From Vibrio ulleungensis (GTDB taxonomy: Bacteria; Pseudomonadota; Gammaproteobacteria; Enterobacterales; Vibrionaceae), in assembly GCF_016900875.1 (NCBI RefSeq), contig NZ_JAFEUM010000004.1, positions 62,001 to 126,000 on the forward strand: a stretch of 64,000 bases of DNA, given 5' to 3'. Position 1 is the stretch's first letter. Every line of letters starts with the position of its first letter. Made by a program: the position numbers and the translations under genes. The notes below the pieces were generated by a model. The model did not search any database. It had not been told where the DNA came from and worked only from the letters and a program-made list of their open reading frames with translations. This document shows, one piece after another, positions 26,517-36,576 of this stretch.

Positions 26517-26715
26517 AAGAACTCTCTCTGTTATCTGGTCTGACAACGACTAAAAACGCGCTAATTTTGAGCTATATCACATCTTGACGCAAATTTTTTT
26601 CAGCTTACATCCGTTAACTGAGTACCTATATAGCCTTCCATTTCATAGGGTTAAGTGTGATATAAAAGTTTCAAATAACTGATATACAACTGTAACTTTA
26701 GGGGGTTAACTCCAA

Positions 26716-28407
26716 CTATAGACTAGGTTTTAACCAAACGCGGCTAAAGTCAAACCATCCTAAGGCGTTTGTTTTAGCGTTCTGTAACGTACCACTGTGG
26801 TCTTGATTCACCCCGAGCCAGCAATGAAACATTGGCAATATTTGTTTGCTACCAACCAATTGCTGACTAATTTGAAGCCCTGGGAAAGGCAAGTCACTGC
26901 CGCTTTGCCACTGCTCAATCAACGATACGACTTTTTGGTTAACATTCGCTTCTATGGTGTCATTGAAACGTGGCTCACAAAGGTACCATGCCGCTAATGC
27001 ATCCTCACGATGGGTGGCGATTCCCATTGCCATTACCCATATATCGGGCTTTTTGGCAAAATCTTTAACAGAATCGAACGTCACCAATTCTACTTCAAGC
27101 AAATCTTGTTCCAGTAATTGCTTGATCGCATGGGCAATGTCTGCAAAAACGGTATGCTCGTGTTGATATGCCACAACGATCTTTTTCTGTGTTGGCGCGG
27201 ACACCAATTTCGTTGAATAGCCACTGGTATGTTGCCAACCAGGTTTCAGGCCGAATGCATGAATTAGGCCTAGATCAACGATCTTCTGCTGTGGCAGATG
27301 AGAAAAAAGCGCGAGGCTATTAAGGCGGCTAGAAAAATAATCCGCCCAGTCAGCGCAGTGCGCCAATCCATGCTGTTTATCCAACAGTAAAAAGGTGCAT
27401 CCGGGGTCTAAATCGACCTGCTCTTGCTTAGGCTCAGAGCTACTTGGCAGTACAGACTGTGACAGCGAAGGGTAAACCAAATTAGAGTATATATCGTCTA
27501 TCACCACCACTTCGACCTGATCGATAAGCGGCCTAAAGCCAAAGTAGTCATCAAACGCAACCAACTTCAGTTTACTGTCGTCATTGTGCACCACCCTAAA
27601 TGGACCAGTAGCTTGCGGGTAATGCTGGCCATCTTCTTGCGTCACCCACTGAGTGATCACTTTGGCACTAACATCACTCAGTAGTAGGTCAAATCGTACA
27701 TCTGGGCGAGTTAGATGAACATCAATGCAAAGGTCAGCGTATTGGGTCACTTGTGTAATATGAGAAAATAGCGGTGCGTCCGCGAGATCCTCCAAATGAT
27801 GGATTATTTGTTCAAGGGTTAATAAATTTCCATTGTGGCAACGAATATTAGGACGGATAAAAAAACGCCAATGAACAGGTGTGAGCATTTGCCAATGATG
27901 CGCAATGTCTGCGGTTATACGTTCGTTCTCATCTAAAGTTGTGAGTCCACTTGCCACTTGTTGGATGATGTTTTTTTCAGACCGTCGTAACCGATAAAGT
28001 GGAGATACAAGCTGCAAAGGACGATAATAAGGCAACCTTACAATCGACTCACCTTTGCGATTTTGCAGTCCAATGTAATCTTGAACCACTTGCGTCAGCT
28101 TATGCACATCTTGATCAAGAACCGCCAACGCGCGACCGATTTTGCCTTCTTCTAACAATCGTTTTGCCATTTCGATGTTCACATCGTCTTGGCTCTGGTT
28201 AAAAATCAATGACGACAGTTTGCCGCGCCCCGATGACGGCGACCACTGAATCCAACCCAGCTCGTGCAGCTTACTCAATACAATACGGGCATTGCGACGG
28301 GTGCAGCTCAGAATCTCTGTGATTTCTTCAATTTGAACGTCGCTGTCTTGGCCCGAGAAATGGCGGTATAGAAGATCAAATTGCTGTCTTAATCTTGGGC
28401 TACTCAT
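26716..28407 (-). CDS. sgrR: SgrR-family transcriptional regulator
   Basis: A 563-residue regulator. The N-terminal winged helix (about 1-100; EITEILSCTRRNARIVLSKLHEL) is fused to a solute-binding-protein-like domain (about 165-450) as in E. coli SgrR, which activates sgrS in response to sugar-phosphate stress. Similarity is by architecture and scattered motifs, so the effector may differ. Its ATG overlaps the thioesterase stop (TAATG), so the pair is co-translated. No SgrS-like sRNA gene is divergent from it, unlike in enterobacteria. Confidence 0.82.
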   Translation of the reverse strand: MSSPRLRQQFDLLYRHFSGQDSDVQIEEITEILSCTRRNARIVLSKLHELGWIQWSPSSGRGKLSSLIFNQSQDDVNIEMAKRLLEEGKIGRALAVLDQDVHKLTQVVQDYIGLQNRKGESIVRLPYYRPLQLVSPLYRLRRSEKNIIQQVASGLTTLDENERITADIAHHWQMLTPVHWRFFIRPNIRCHNGNLLTLEQIIHHLEDLADAPLFSHITQVTQYADLCIDVHLTRPDVRFDLLLSDVSAKVITQWVTQEDGQHYPQATGPFRVVHNDDSKLKLVAFDDYFGFRPLIDQVEVVVIDDIYSNLVYPSLSQSVLPSSSEPKQEQVDLDPGCTFLLLDKQHGLAHCADWADYFSSRLNSLALFSHLPQQKIVDLGLIHAFGLKPGWQHTSGYSTKLVSAPTQKKIVVAYQHEHTVFADIAHAIKQLLEQDLLEVELVTFDSVKDFAKKPDIWVMAMGIATHREDALAAWYLCEPRFNDTIEANVNQKVVSLIEQWQSGSDLPFPGLQISQQLVGSKQILPMFHCWLGVNQDHSGTLQNAKTNALGWFDFSRVWLKPSL

Positions 28408-28847
28408 TACGCCCCCTGCATCACTTTTTTGTTTTGCATAACCGCAACCGTTAGCCTAGAGGCGCAGACCAGTTTGTTTTTATCGTCAACAATATCAATC
28501 TGCCACACTTGGGTGAGCCTGCCTAAATGAACTGGTGTCGCTGTGCCAGTCACAACCCCTTTACGCACCGCTCTTACATGATTGGCGTTTATGTCTAGCC
28601 CCACGCAGTAATGTGCTCTATCAACACATAGGTTCGCCGCCACTGAGCCTAGCGTCTCCGCCAGCACCACTGATGCTCCTCCATGTAACATCCCAATAGG
28701 TTGATGGACTTGAGGCCCTACAGGCATCGTTCCGACAAGGCTATTTTCACCAATTTCCGTATAAACAATGCCTAAATGAGACACCAAAGTGCCTTCTGAG
28801 GTTGCATTAAGTAATTGTAAATTGGTGTCGCGTTGCCAGATGCTCAT
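28407..28847 (-). CDS. hot-dog-fold acyl-CoA thioesterase (YdiI/EntH-like)
   Basis: A 146-residue single-domain thioesterase of the PaaI group. The motif GMLHGGASVVLAETLGS contains the HGG turn and the catalytic glutamate. The closest characterised relatives are E. coli MenI/YdiI (DHNA-CoA thioesterase) and EntH. The substrate here cannot be read from sequence. It is upstream of, and overlaps, the sgrR-like gene. Confidence 0.88.
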   Translation of the reverse strand: MSIWQRDTNLQLLNATSEGTLVSHLGIVYTEIGENSLVGTMPVGPQVHQPIGMLHGGASVVLAETLGSVAANLCVDRAHYCVGLDINANHVRAVRKGVVTGTATPVHLGRLTQVWQIDIVDDKNKLVCASRLTVAVMQNKKVMQGA

Positions 28848-28913
28848 TCTATTTTTTTCCGTTTTTACAATGATTTGCTATTATACCTCAAACTATAAAC
28901 AAGGGAGTTGTTT

Positions 28914-29702
28914 ATGCCTAGTTTGAAAAAAATTTCCATTACACTTAGCGTTGCAGCCTTAACAGCTTGTGCGTCATCCCCCACGGGACGCTCTCAAATC
29001 ATTTTGTTTTCTGATGTACAAATGAGTCAATTAGGGGCGCAGTCATTCGAAGAAATGAAAGCGGAGATCCCCAAGACCAAAAATCAAAACAAAATAAACT
29101 ATGTTCAGTGCATCACCGATGCTCTTTTGCCTCATGTCCCCATCCAAGGTGGCTTTAGCGAGTGGGAAGTGGTGGTGTTCGATAGCGAGCAAGTCAATGC
29201 CTTTGCCCTTCCAGGCGGGAAAATTGGCGTCTACACAGGGATAATGGAAGTGGCTGAAACAGCCGATCAACTCGCTGCAGTCATTGGCCACGAAATTGTT
29301 CACGTCACGGCTCAACACGGTAATGAGCGCATGTCACAAGCGCAATTAGCCAATATTGGCATGCAAGTGACTAGTGTGGCTTTGCACGATAACGACTACC
29401 GTGACCTCGCCATGGGCGCTTTAGGATTGGGCGTACAAGTTGGAGTGCTTCTGCCCTACGGACGAACACAAGAATCGGAAGCCGATATTGTAGGTTTGGA
29501 AATCTTGGCGAAGGCTGGGTTTGACCCGAATGCCAGTGTCACCCTATGGCAAAATATGGCAAAAGCATCAGGTGGTAACCAACCCCCAGAATTGCTGTCT
29601 ACCCACCCTTCTCACAGCACGCGCATTAGCGATCTGCAGGCGAAAATTAAGCAGCTCCCACCGTCGACCAACCAAGCGCCAGATTGCGAACGTTTGCTGT
29701 AA
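28914..29702 (+). CDS. small M48-family metalloprotease lipoprotein
   Basis: A 262-residue periplasmic protease with lipobox LTAC (Cys near residue 18), zinc motif HEIVH in AVIGHEIVHVTAQHG, and third ligand Glu in TQESEADIVG, followed by the STHPSHSTRI segment typical of the LoiP/YcaL group. It probably degrades misassembled outer-membrane proteins. The frame starts at a TTG six bases upstream, but ATG 28914 lies at the right distance from AAGGGAG. Confidence 0.9.
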   Translation: MPSLKKISITLSVAALTACASSPTGRSQIILFSDVQMSQLGAQSFEEMKAEIPKTKNQNKINYVQCITDALLPHVPIQGGFSEWEVVVFDSEQVNAFALPGGKIGVYTGIMEVAETADQLAAVIGHEIVHVTAQHGNERMSQAQLANIGMQVTSVALHDNDYRDLAMGALGLGVQVGVLLPYGRTQESEADIVGLEILAKAGFDPNASVTLWQNMAKASGGNQPPELLSTHPSHSTRISDLQAKIKQLPPSTNQAPDCERLL

Positions 29703-29773
29703 ACGTATTCCCCCTTTAAAAGTGCGGCATTTCGTTAGATAATGCCGCCACTTTGAATTGATTAGGTACGTCT

Positions 29774-30340
29774 ATGTCTACTGAAGCGACCCTTTTAGAA
29801 CGCGCTGGCTCTCAATGTGAGCTGTGCTCTTCCACCGAAAATATTGCCCCGTTTGTGGTATCGCCTCACACTCAGATCACGGTCGATCACGCTGTCGTAC
29901 TCTGCGAAACCTGTAAAGAGCAGGTTGAAGACACCAGCAACATGGATGTAAACCACTGGCGCTGTCTTAACGACAGCATGTGGAGTCAAGTTCCTGCCGT
30001 GCAAGTATTAGCTTGGCGTCAGTTGACTCACTTATCATCAGAATCTTGGGCCCAAGATGCCTTAGACATGATGTATATCGAAGAAGAAACAGCGAAATGG
30101 GCTGAGCTGGGTATGGACGCCGACAACCGCAAGCACGCGGATTGCCACGGTGCGCCACTTGCCAAAGGTGACACTGTCACCATAATCAAAGACCTTCCTG
30201 TAAAAGGTTCGTCTATGGTTGTTAAGCAAGGCACTATGGTCCGTAACATCGGACTCGCTCAAGATGATCCAGAGTTGTTTTCCGGTAAAGTGGAAGGCCA
30301 ACAAATGTGGCTACGATGCGAGTTTTGTCGTAAGAAATAA
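29774..30340 (+). CDS. PhnA-type zinc-ribbon protein
   Basis: A 188-residue protein with an N-terminal Cys4 zinc ribbon (CELC at about 16-19 and CETC at about 44-47) and the C-terminal PhnA domain (KGDTVTIIKDLPVKGSS, then VKQGTMVRNI). It resembles E. coli PhnA/YjdM, a protein named after phosphonate genes but of unproven function. The spacing between the two domains is longer than in YjdM. It is a single gene with its own terminator. Confidence 0.85.
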   Translation: MSTEATLLERAGSQCELCSSTENIAPFVVSPHTQITVDHAVVLCETCKEQVEDTSNMDVNHWRCLNDSMWSQVPAVQVLAWRQLTHLSSESWAQDALDMMYIEEETAKWAELGMDADNRKHADCHGAPLAKGDTVTIIKDLPVKGSSMVVKQGTMVRNIGLAQDDPELFSGKVEGQQMWLRCEFCRKK

Positions 30341-30354
30341 TCGCCAGAATCAAC

Positions 30355-30382
30355 AAAGCCAGCACTTGTGCTGGCTTTTTTT
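30355..30382. terminator. terminator between the phnA-like and MFS genes
   Basis: Stem AAAGCCAGCA with its complement, loop CTTG, followed by a T-run on the plus strand. Confidence 0.88.
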
Positions 30383-30402
30383 GTTTCAAATTTGAAAAAG
30401 GC

Positions 30403-31578
30403 TTATCGCCAACTCAGCATGCGCACTTCATTGCCATCTTGTGGCTGTTTAGGAATATTAAGCGACAGCAGCAGCGAGACCGCGGCCATGCCCGCCCCAA
30501 TGTAAAAAACACTGGCTGGTGAAACCAACCAAATAAAGCCAAACACTACCGGTATCACAACCGCCGCTATGTGGTTTATGGTGAAAGCAACACCAGCGGT
30601 TGATGCCATATCGGCAGGGTCGGCGATTTTTTGGAAGTACGTTTTTATCGCTAATGCCAATGCAAAAAACAGGTGGTCAATCACATAAAGCGCTGCCGCC
30701 CATTGTGCGTTGGTCACTAACGCATAGCCAACGAACACACCGATTAAACCAACGTACTCAAACACTAAGGCTTTTCGTTCACCAACGACACCAATAAACC
30801 GGCCGATCTTCTTGGCAAATAGAAAGTTAAACAGATAGTTCACCAAAAACAGCAGTGTGATATCTGCCGCTGAATAGCCAAACTTTTCTACCATCAAAAA
30901 GCCTGCGAATACAGTAAAGATTTGTCGACGAGCACCGCTCATAAAGGTCAGTGCGTAGTAAAGCCAGTAACGCTTTCTCAGCACTATTTTTGTGGTTTGC
31001 TGAGTATGAGACTCAAACGCTGGAAAAGTAAATGCCGCCCACATCAGCAACACAAACCCTGTACCGCCAGTAATTAAATACACGTAACGATATTCGAGTT
31101 GAATAATTTCTAACATTACCCACAAGGCGCCGTAAGTAATCAAAGATGCTGCTGCGCCTACAGAAATCAGCTTGCCAAGCATTTCCGGCGCTTCTTCTTT
31201 ACTCAGCCACTGCAGAGACAAAGACTGTTTTAAGGTTTCGAAATAATGGAATCCCACTGACATGACAAACGTTGTAAGCAGCAATCCAATGAGGCTTGGG
31301 AAAAATCCGGTCGCCATCACGCCTAACGTCAACAAAGCCAGCGAGATGATCATAAAGCGCTGTTCTCGGATAAAAGCGATGATGAAGATCGCGGTAAACG
31401 CGAGAAAGCCTGGGATCTCACGAACACTCTGTAAAAGACCGATATCGGAGCCGTCAAACGCCGCTTTTTCGATTACGAAGTTATTCAGTAGCGCCATCCA
31501 ACTTGAAAATGCTACAGGCACAATAATAGAGACAATAATTAAAAAGTTTTGCGGTGTTTTCCATTTCGAATGCGACAT
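30403..31578 (-). CDS. major facilitator superfamily transporter
   Basis: A 391-residue inner-membrane protein with about 12 hydrophobic segments split by a central loop near residue 195 (AFESHTQQTTKIVLRKRYW). Overall pattern and length fit the MFS. Substrate motifs are not recognisable. AGGAGAT precedes the ATG at a good distance. It is monocistronic. It may be an exporter, but the substrate is unknown. Confidence 0.82.
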   Translation of the reverse strand: MSHSKWKTPQNFLIIVSIIVPVAFSSWMALLNNFVIEKAAFDGSDIGLLQSVREIPGFLAFTAIFIIAFIREQRFMIISLALLTLGVMATGFFPSLIGLLLTTFVMSVGFHYFETLKQSLSLQWLSKEEAPEMLGKLISVGAAASLITYGALWVMLEIIQLEYRYVYLITGGTGFVLLMWAAFTFPAFESHTQQTTKIVLRKRYWLYYALTFMSGARRQIFTVFAGFLMVEKFGYSAADITLLFLVNYLFNFLFAKKIGRFIGVVGERKALVFEYVGLIGVFVGYALVTNAQWAAALYVIDHLFFALALAIKTYFQKIADPADMASTAGVAFTINHIAAVVIPVVFGFIWLVSPASVFYIGAGMAAVSLLLSLNIPKQPQDGNEVRMLSWR

Positions 31579-31878
31579 GCGGATCTCCTAGTGATCTGCT
31601 GAGTGTATCTTTGCCTATAAAGAGTGAGCAAGCTTTAATTGCTTGCGACCATTACTTTAACGCTACACTAGTAACAACAAGCGCCTAAACGACCAGATTT
31701 AATAACAGAAAAATAGTGTGGCTCCATACCGAGTTAGCCGTTTTGGTCGAATTTACAATTTTTAACCAAAAGAGAGTTGCAATTACATAGAGTTTTTACT
31801 CTAATGCTATACGTCAAGTATTCAACACTGCTAATTTGAGCCCGTCACAGCGAATTTGCAGCTTAAGAAGGAGTTTTT
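31579..31878. other. 300-bp divergent intergenic region
   Basis: This lies between the MFS gene and the exporter operon. No gene, strong palindrome or known operator is visible. It ends in AAGAAGGAG, the ribosome site of the TolC-like gene. Confidence 0.5.
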
Positions 31879-33291
31879 ATGCATATGTCGCGCATCGCAA
31901 CAGTGGCTCTCGCCATTTGCGGTATAGCGTTATCGACATCCTCAAACGCGCAGGATGTCACCTTTACTAAGGCATGGGAGTTACTGCAGCAACAGAACAA
32001 TTCTCTTGCGGCCAGTCGTGCCAACGTAGAGCGCTATCAGCAACTGCAAAGTGCTAAGAAAAGTCTCAATCTTCCTTCAATTTCTCTGGAAGCGAACTAC
32101 ACACGTCTCGACGACGATGTCACTTTAAGTGGAGAGCAGTTAGCGGAAAGCATCACCAGTCCCGTTGGTGATATTGGTGGACTACTCCCACCTACAGTCA
32201 TTGGCGCCCTCGGCTCGTCATATTCGACCTTAGCAGAAAAAGACGTATTTACCTCTTCAATACGCGCTATATGGCCCGTATTTACCGGAGGAAAAATAAA
32301 CTCGGCACAAGCAATTGCCGCAGGCCAAACCGAAGAGGCAAGAGCGCAACTTGCCATGGAAACACAAGCGCGTTACGAGGACTTAGCCAAATACTACTTT
32401 GGCGTTGTTCTGTCGAAGCAAGTACTTAATACCTACCAGCAAGTAGAACAAGGTTTACAGCAGCATCGTGATTTTGCCGTAAAGATGGAAAATCAAGGAC
32501 AAGTTGCCAAGGTCGAACGTCTTCAAGCAGAAGCATCGTTGGCTAAAGCGACGGTCGATCGCAAAAAAGCAGAGCGAGATTTGGACATCGCGGTTGCCGC
32601 ATTAACGCAAATCTTGAATCAACCTGTTGCGGTGAACCCTGTCAGTGAGCTGTTTATCAATTCTGATCCAGGTGAACTGAACGAGTACGTTAGCAAAACA
32701 TTGCAAGACTACCCTGGGCTGAGCATTTTAGAAGCCAAACAAAAGCAGGCTCAAGGTCTGATCAAGGTTGAAAAAAGTAAGTACTACCCTGATGTTTTCG
32801 TGTACGGCAATTACAGCCTGTATCATGACGACACCCTCACCTCACAACTTACCCCCGACTGGTTTGTCGGTGTCGGGATGTCGTTACCTCTACTGGAAAC
32901 CAGTGGACGTTCTAACCAAGTTCAAGCCGCTCACAGCACCGTTAAGCAAATTGACTACATGCGCGCTCAAGCCATGCAAGATTTAGGGGTGTTGGTGCAA
33001 AAAACGCACCTAGAAGCAGAACAAGCGATCGAAGAGGTCAAAGGTCTCGAAGCCAGTATTTCTCTTGCTACAGAGAACTTGAACCTTCGTAAAAAAGCCT
33101 TTACCCAAGGACTTTCAAGCTCATTAGATGTGGTTGACGCTGAGCTGTACCTTGCTCAAATTCAAACTCAGCAACATGTTGCTCAGTACAGCTACCTTAT
33201 CGCATTAAACCGACTTCTTGCACTGAGCAACTCAATGCAGGAGTTTCGTTTCTACGAACAACGCCCATTGACTCTCGCGACACACTCTTAG
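31879..33291 (+). CDS. TolC-like outer-membrane efflux protein
   Basis: A 470-residue protein with a signal peptide (cleavage near residue 24, SNA-QDV) and two repeated halves of coiled-coil helices and short strands, as in the TolC/OprM family. Typical segments are FTKAWELLQQQNNSLAAS near the start and KAFTQGLSSSLDVVDAELYL near the end. It forms a trimeric channel across the outer membrane and periplasm. It is first in a four-gene operon with a membrane-fusion protein 8 bp downstream and two ABC-2 permeases. Confidence 0.9.
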   Translation: MHMSRIATVALAICGIALSTSSNAQDVTFTKAWELLQQQNNSLAASRANVERYQQLQSAKKSLNLPSISLEANYTRLDDDVTLSGEQLAESITSPVGDIGGLLPPTVIGALGSSYSTLAEKDVFTSSIRAIWPVFTGGKINSAQAIAAGQTEEARAQLAMETQARYEDLAKYYFGVVLSKQVLNTYQQVEQGLQQHRDFAVKMENQGQVAKVERLQAEASLAKATVDRKKAERDLDIAVAALTQILNQPVAVNPVSELFINSDPGELNEYVSKTLQDYPGLSILEAKQKQAQGLIKVEKSKYYPDVFVYGNYSLYHDDTLTSQLTPDWFVGVGMSLPLLETSGRSNQVQAAHSTVKQIDYMRAQAMQDLGVLVQKTHLEAEQAIEEVKGLEASISLATENLNLRKKAFTQGLSSSLDVVDAELYLAQIQTQQHVAQYSYLIALNRLLALSNSMQEFRFYEQRPLTLATHS

Positions 33292-33299
33292 GATATCTC

Positions 33300-34280
33300 A
33301 TGAAACGCAGCGCAATAATTACACTCGCTTTATTTATCGCAATTTGTGCGATCACTCTTAAATATATTGATGCGAACAGCCAGCCGGCTACGAGACTGCA
33401 AGGCCAAATTATGACCCAGCAGTACAGCATTTCTTCTAAGGTTGCAGGTCGTATTGAGTCTATTGAAGTCAGTAAAGGGGATCGAGTGAGTAAAGGTGAT
33501 CTGATTTTCACCATTTACAGCCCCGAAATTGAAGCCAAGCTCGTTCAAGCAATCGCTGGTCAAGAAGCCGCTGGAGCACTAGCCGAAGAAGCAGAAAAAG
33601 GCGCGCGCAGTCAGCAAATCTCGGCGTCTAAAGACCAATGGAAAAAGGCGCAAGCCGCGGCGGAACTGGCTGAAAAAACCTTTAAGCGAGTCGATAACCT
33701 ATTTAAAGATGGTGTGGTTGCCGAGCAAAAGCGAGATGAAGCATTCACTCAATGGCAAGCAGCAAAATACAGTGAAAGCGCTGCCTATCAGATGTATGCC
33801 CTAGCACTGGAAGGCGCACGTACAGAAACCAAACGTGCGGCCAACGAGAAAGCGAAAGCTGCGGCCGGCGCAGTTGCAGAAGTACAAGCATACGCTCAAG
33901 ACACCAGCATCGAGAGCTGGTTTGATGGCGAAGTTTCACAAGTACTGCTGCACAGCGGTGAACTCGCTCCCCAAGGCTTTCCTGTGGTTACCGTAGTCGA
34001 TACACAAGACTCTTGGGCAGTGTTTAACGTTCGCGAAGATCTTTTACATCACTTTGAGAAAGACCGTCAATTTACAGCCTTCGTGCCTGCACTCAACAAA
34101 GACGTTGAGTTTCGCGTTAGCCACATCGCTGTTATGGGTGACTTTGCCACTTGGCGCGCAACTGACAGCTCACAAGGCTTTGATTTGCGCACCTTTGAAG
34201 TAGAAGCCCGACCAACCGACCCTACCATCGAGCTGCGTATGGGAATGAGCGTTGGCTTTGAACTGGATGACATTCACTAA
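33300..34280 (+). CDS. HlyD-family periplasmic adaptor (membrane fusion protein)
   Basis: A 326-residue protein with an N-terminal membrane anchor (about 5-24), a biotinyl-lipoyl half motif (SKVAGRIESIEVSKGDRVSKGD), a long alanine- and glutamate-rich coiled-coil hairpin (about 85-195) and a beta-barrel domain (about 205-320). It links the inner-membrane permeases to the TolC-like channel. Its stop overlaps the next start (TAATG). Confidence 0.92.
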   Translation: MKRSAIITLALFIAICAITLKYIDANSQPATRLQGQIMTQQYSISSKVAGRIESIEVSKGDRVSKGDLIFTIYSPEIEAKLVQAIAGQEAAGALAEEAEKGARSQQISASKDQWKKAQAAAELAEKTFKRVDNLFKDGVVAEQKRDEAFTQWQAAKYSESAAYQMYALALEGARTETKRAANEKAKAAAGAVAEVQAYAQDTSIESWFDGEVSQVLLHSGELAPQGFPVVTVVDTQDSWAVFNVREDLLHHFEKDRQFTAFVPALNKDVEFRVSHIAVMGDFATWRATDSSQGFDLRTFEVEARPTDPTIELRMGMSVGFELDDIH

Positions 34281-35419
34281 TGACGACTCTCATACGGGAA
34301 CAATGGCGTTGGTTAACCAGTGATAAGTGGCTTCTGTCTCTGCTCACTTGGGTTCCCGTACTCGTCATTTTTTTAGTGTGGGCGGCTCTTTCTCAAGGTA
34401 TAGCGCGTGACTTACCCTTTGGAATTGTCGACAACGATCAAAGTTCGTTATCGATTCAGATGATCAACAATGTCGATGCGACCGATACGCTATCGGTTCA
34501 GAATCAGTATGTTGATGTGTCCCAAGCTAAAGCTGCGTTGCAACGAGGAGACATCTACGCCTACCTCTATATTCCAAATGGGTTTGAAAAGCAGATCCGG
34601 CTCAATCACTCACCCCAAGTTAGTGTTTTTTACAATTCGCAAACCATGTTGGTGGGTAAAAGTATAAATACCGCTGTCAGAAAAGCAGTAGGGACATTTG
34701 ATGCAACTGTGGGAGTGGGCCGAACCTTAGCTAAAGGGGACACCAGTACCCTGAGCGCATTGGGTCAAACGGTGTCCGTACAAACGCAATTGCGCTCGCT
34801 ATTTAACAGCAATAACAACTATTCACAGTTTTTGCTCTCTGCTGTCGTACCTGCGGTGTGGCAAATAGTCATTGTCGTTGGGACAATCCTTACCTTAGCA
34901 ATGTTTCGCCGACAACAATCCATTGCGCCATGGCTGTCGTTTTCAACAATTGGGGAACTATTGGCCAGATTGAGCCTGTATATCCCGTTGTACTGGATTC
35001 AAGGGATTGGCTTTAGCCTTTGGTTCTATCACGGTTTGGACTGGCCATTTGCAGGCAGTTTGTGGACCTTAGCATTAACCCAACTGGTGTTTGTGGTAAG
35101 CGCCATGTGCGTCGGCATATTGCTGTTTTTGTTGACCATGAGTGAAGTCCGCTCAATGAGTATGGCGGCAGCGTTTACTGCCCCAAGCTTTGCCTTTATG
35201 GGCGTGACCTTCCCAGTCACCGACATGCCAGCACTGGCTCAGTTTTGGCGGTGGATCATTCCAGCCAGTCATTATGTAGAAGCGCAAATCAGCCAGTCTG
35301 CCTATGGCGCAAGTTTGTTGCACAGTTTGTCACTGATAGCCCCCATGGCCATTTACCCTGCGCTGCTGCTGGTCTTTGTTGCGTTTCTTCCCTCTAAAGC
35401 TCAAGAGGAGTTGTCATGA
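34280..35419 (+). CDS. ABC-2-type permease subunit, first of two
   Basis: A 379-residue protein with an N-terminal transmembrane helix (about 20-40), a periplasmic domain (about 42-185) and five C-terminal helices (about 195-370), the layout of YbhS/YbhR-type ABC-2 permeases. The region FMGVTFPVTDMPALAQFWRW is typical of the family. It overlaps the next gene by ATGA. The operon contains no ATP-binding subunit, which these permeases normally need. Confidence 0.9.
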   Translation: MTTLIREQWRWLTSDKWLLSLLTWVPVLVIFLVWAALSQGIARDLPFGIVDNDQSSLSIQMINNVDATDTLSVQNQYVDVSQAKAALQRGDIYAYLYIPNGFEKQIRLNHSPQVSVFYNSQTMLVGKSINTAVRKAVGTFDATVGVGRTLAKGDTSTLSALGQTVSVQTQLRSLFNSNNNYSQFLLSAVVPAVWQIVIVVGTILTLAMFRRQQSIAPWLSFSTIGELLARLSLYIPLYWIQGIGFSLWFYHGLDWPFAGSLWTLALTQLVFVVSAMCVGILLFLLTMSEVRSMSMAAAFTAPSFAFMGVTFPVTDMPALAQFWRWIIPASHYVEAQISQSAYGASLLHSLSLIAPMAIYPALLLVFVAFLPSKAQEELS

Positions 35420-36543
35420 GTTGGGCCAATCTTTGGATTCGTGAATGGCAAAGCCTTCGCCACCATTCCGTCGCACTATTGACTATATTTGGTGGGACGC
35501 TGTTTTACTCATTTTTGTATCCACTGCCCTATCACAATGAAGTGCCACTAGAGCAAACGATCACCGTCGTTAATATGGATAAGTCCGCTGCCAGTTATGA
35601 ACTAGAGCGATGGATAGATGCAACGCCGCAAGTCAAAATCACTGAGAGAGCGGGCTCTATTGAAGAGTCGAAGCAGCAATTTTTAGATAAGCAAGTATCG
35701 GGTATTCTTGTAATACCTGAACACTTCTATCGTGATCTACTTTTAGGTAAATCACCCACGTTATCCTTAGCGGGTGACGGTGCTTACTTCTTGGTATATG
35801 GCACAATAGCGGAAGGCGTCTCTCTAGCCGCCGGCACAATGGCCGCAAAAGTGAAAATTGCCCGATTGATCATCGAAGGAGAATCCAGAGTCAGTGCTGC
35901 CTCGCACTACAGTAGTCTGTCGCTTAATGTTAAACCAACGTTTAACGGCGAGATGGGCTATCTCAATTATGTCGTACCATCGATATTTTTGTTCATTTTG
36001 CACCAGACTCTGTTGATTGGTATTGGAATATTGGGTGCCGGCGGCAGTAGAGTCACCAGTTTTCCCAAATTACTGGTCCGCTACCTCAACTTCATGGGCA
36101 TTTATCTATTCTTGTTTATGTACTATTTCGGGTTTAGCTTCGAGCAGCTTGGCATACACCGGCAAGCAGAATGGTGGCAAATGCTGATGGTCGCAGCGCT
36201 GTTTATCAGCAGTACCAGCTTATTAGGCATGGTGATTGGCGAAATGATCCCTCACCGAGAACTTGTCACGGCTTCAGTGTTGATCATTTCGATGCCATTG
36301 ATCTTTAGTGCAGGTTTTATCTGGCCTGTTGAGTCACTCCCTGCGCCTGTGGTTTGGCTAAGTAACCTTATGCCTAGTAGTCCGGGTATCCAAGCGTTTA
36401 TGAAACTTAACCAGCAAGGCGCTCCCTTGTCAGGGATTTATCCAGAGATTGAGCTATTAATTTGGCAAGCACTAGGGTGGGGAGTCATTTTGTTTGGCCT
36501 CACGCTACGTAAGAAGGCCCCACGAGACTGTACGCCGGCATAA
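35416..36543 (+). CDS. ABC-2-type permease subunit, second of two
   Basis: A 375-residue paralogue of the previous protein with the same arrangement: helix at about 18-35, periplasmic domain to about 180, then five helices, including SAGFIWPVESLPAPVVWLSN, which matches the equivalent segment in the first permease. The two probably form a heterodimer. A strong terminator follows, so the operon ends here without an ATPase gene. Confidence 0.9.
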   Translation: MSWANLWIREWQSLRHHSVALLTIFGGTLFYSFLYPLPYHNEVPLEQTITVVNMDKSAASYELERWIDATPQVKITERAGSIEESKQQFLDKQVSGILVIPEHFYRDLLLGKSPTLSLAGDGAYFLVYGTIAEGVSLAAGTMAAKVKIARLIIEGESRVSAASHYSSLSLNVKPTFNGEMGYLNYVVPSIFLFILHQTLLIGIGILGAGGSRVTSFPKLLVRYLNFMGIYLFLFMYYFGFSFEQLGIHRQAEWWQMLMVAALFISSTSLLGMVIGEMIPHRELVTASVLIISMPLIFSAGFIWPVESLPAPVVWLSNLMPSSPGIQAFMKLNQQGAPLSGIYPEIELLIWQALGWGVILFGLTLRKKAPRDCTPA

Positions 36544-36576
36544 TTAAGGTTTGGGGCTTGGCCCCATCTGAGCCAA

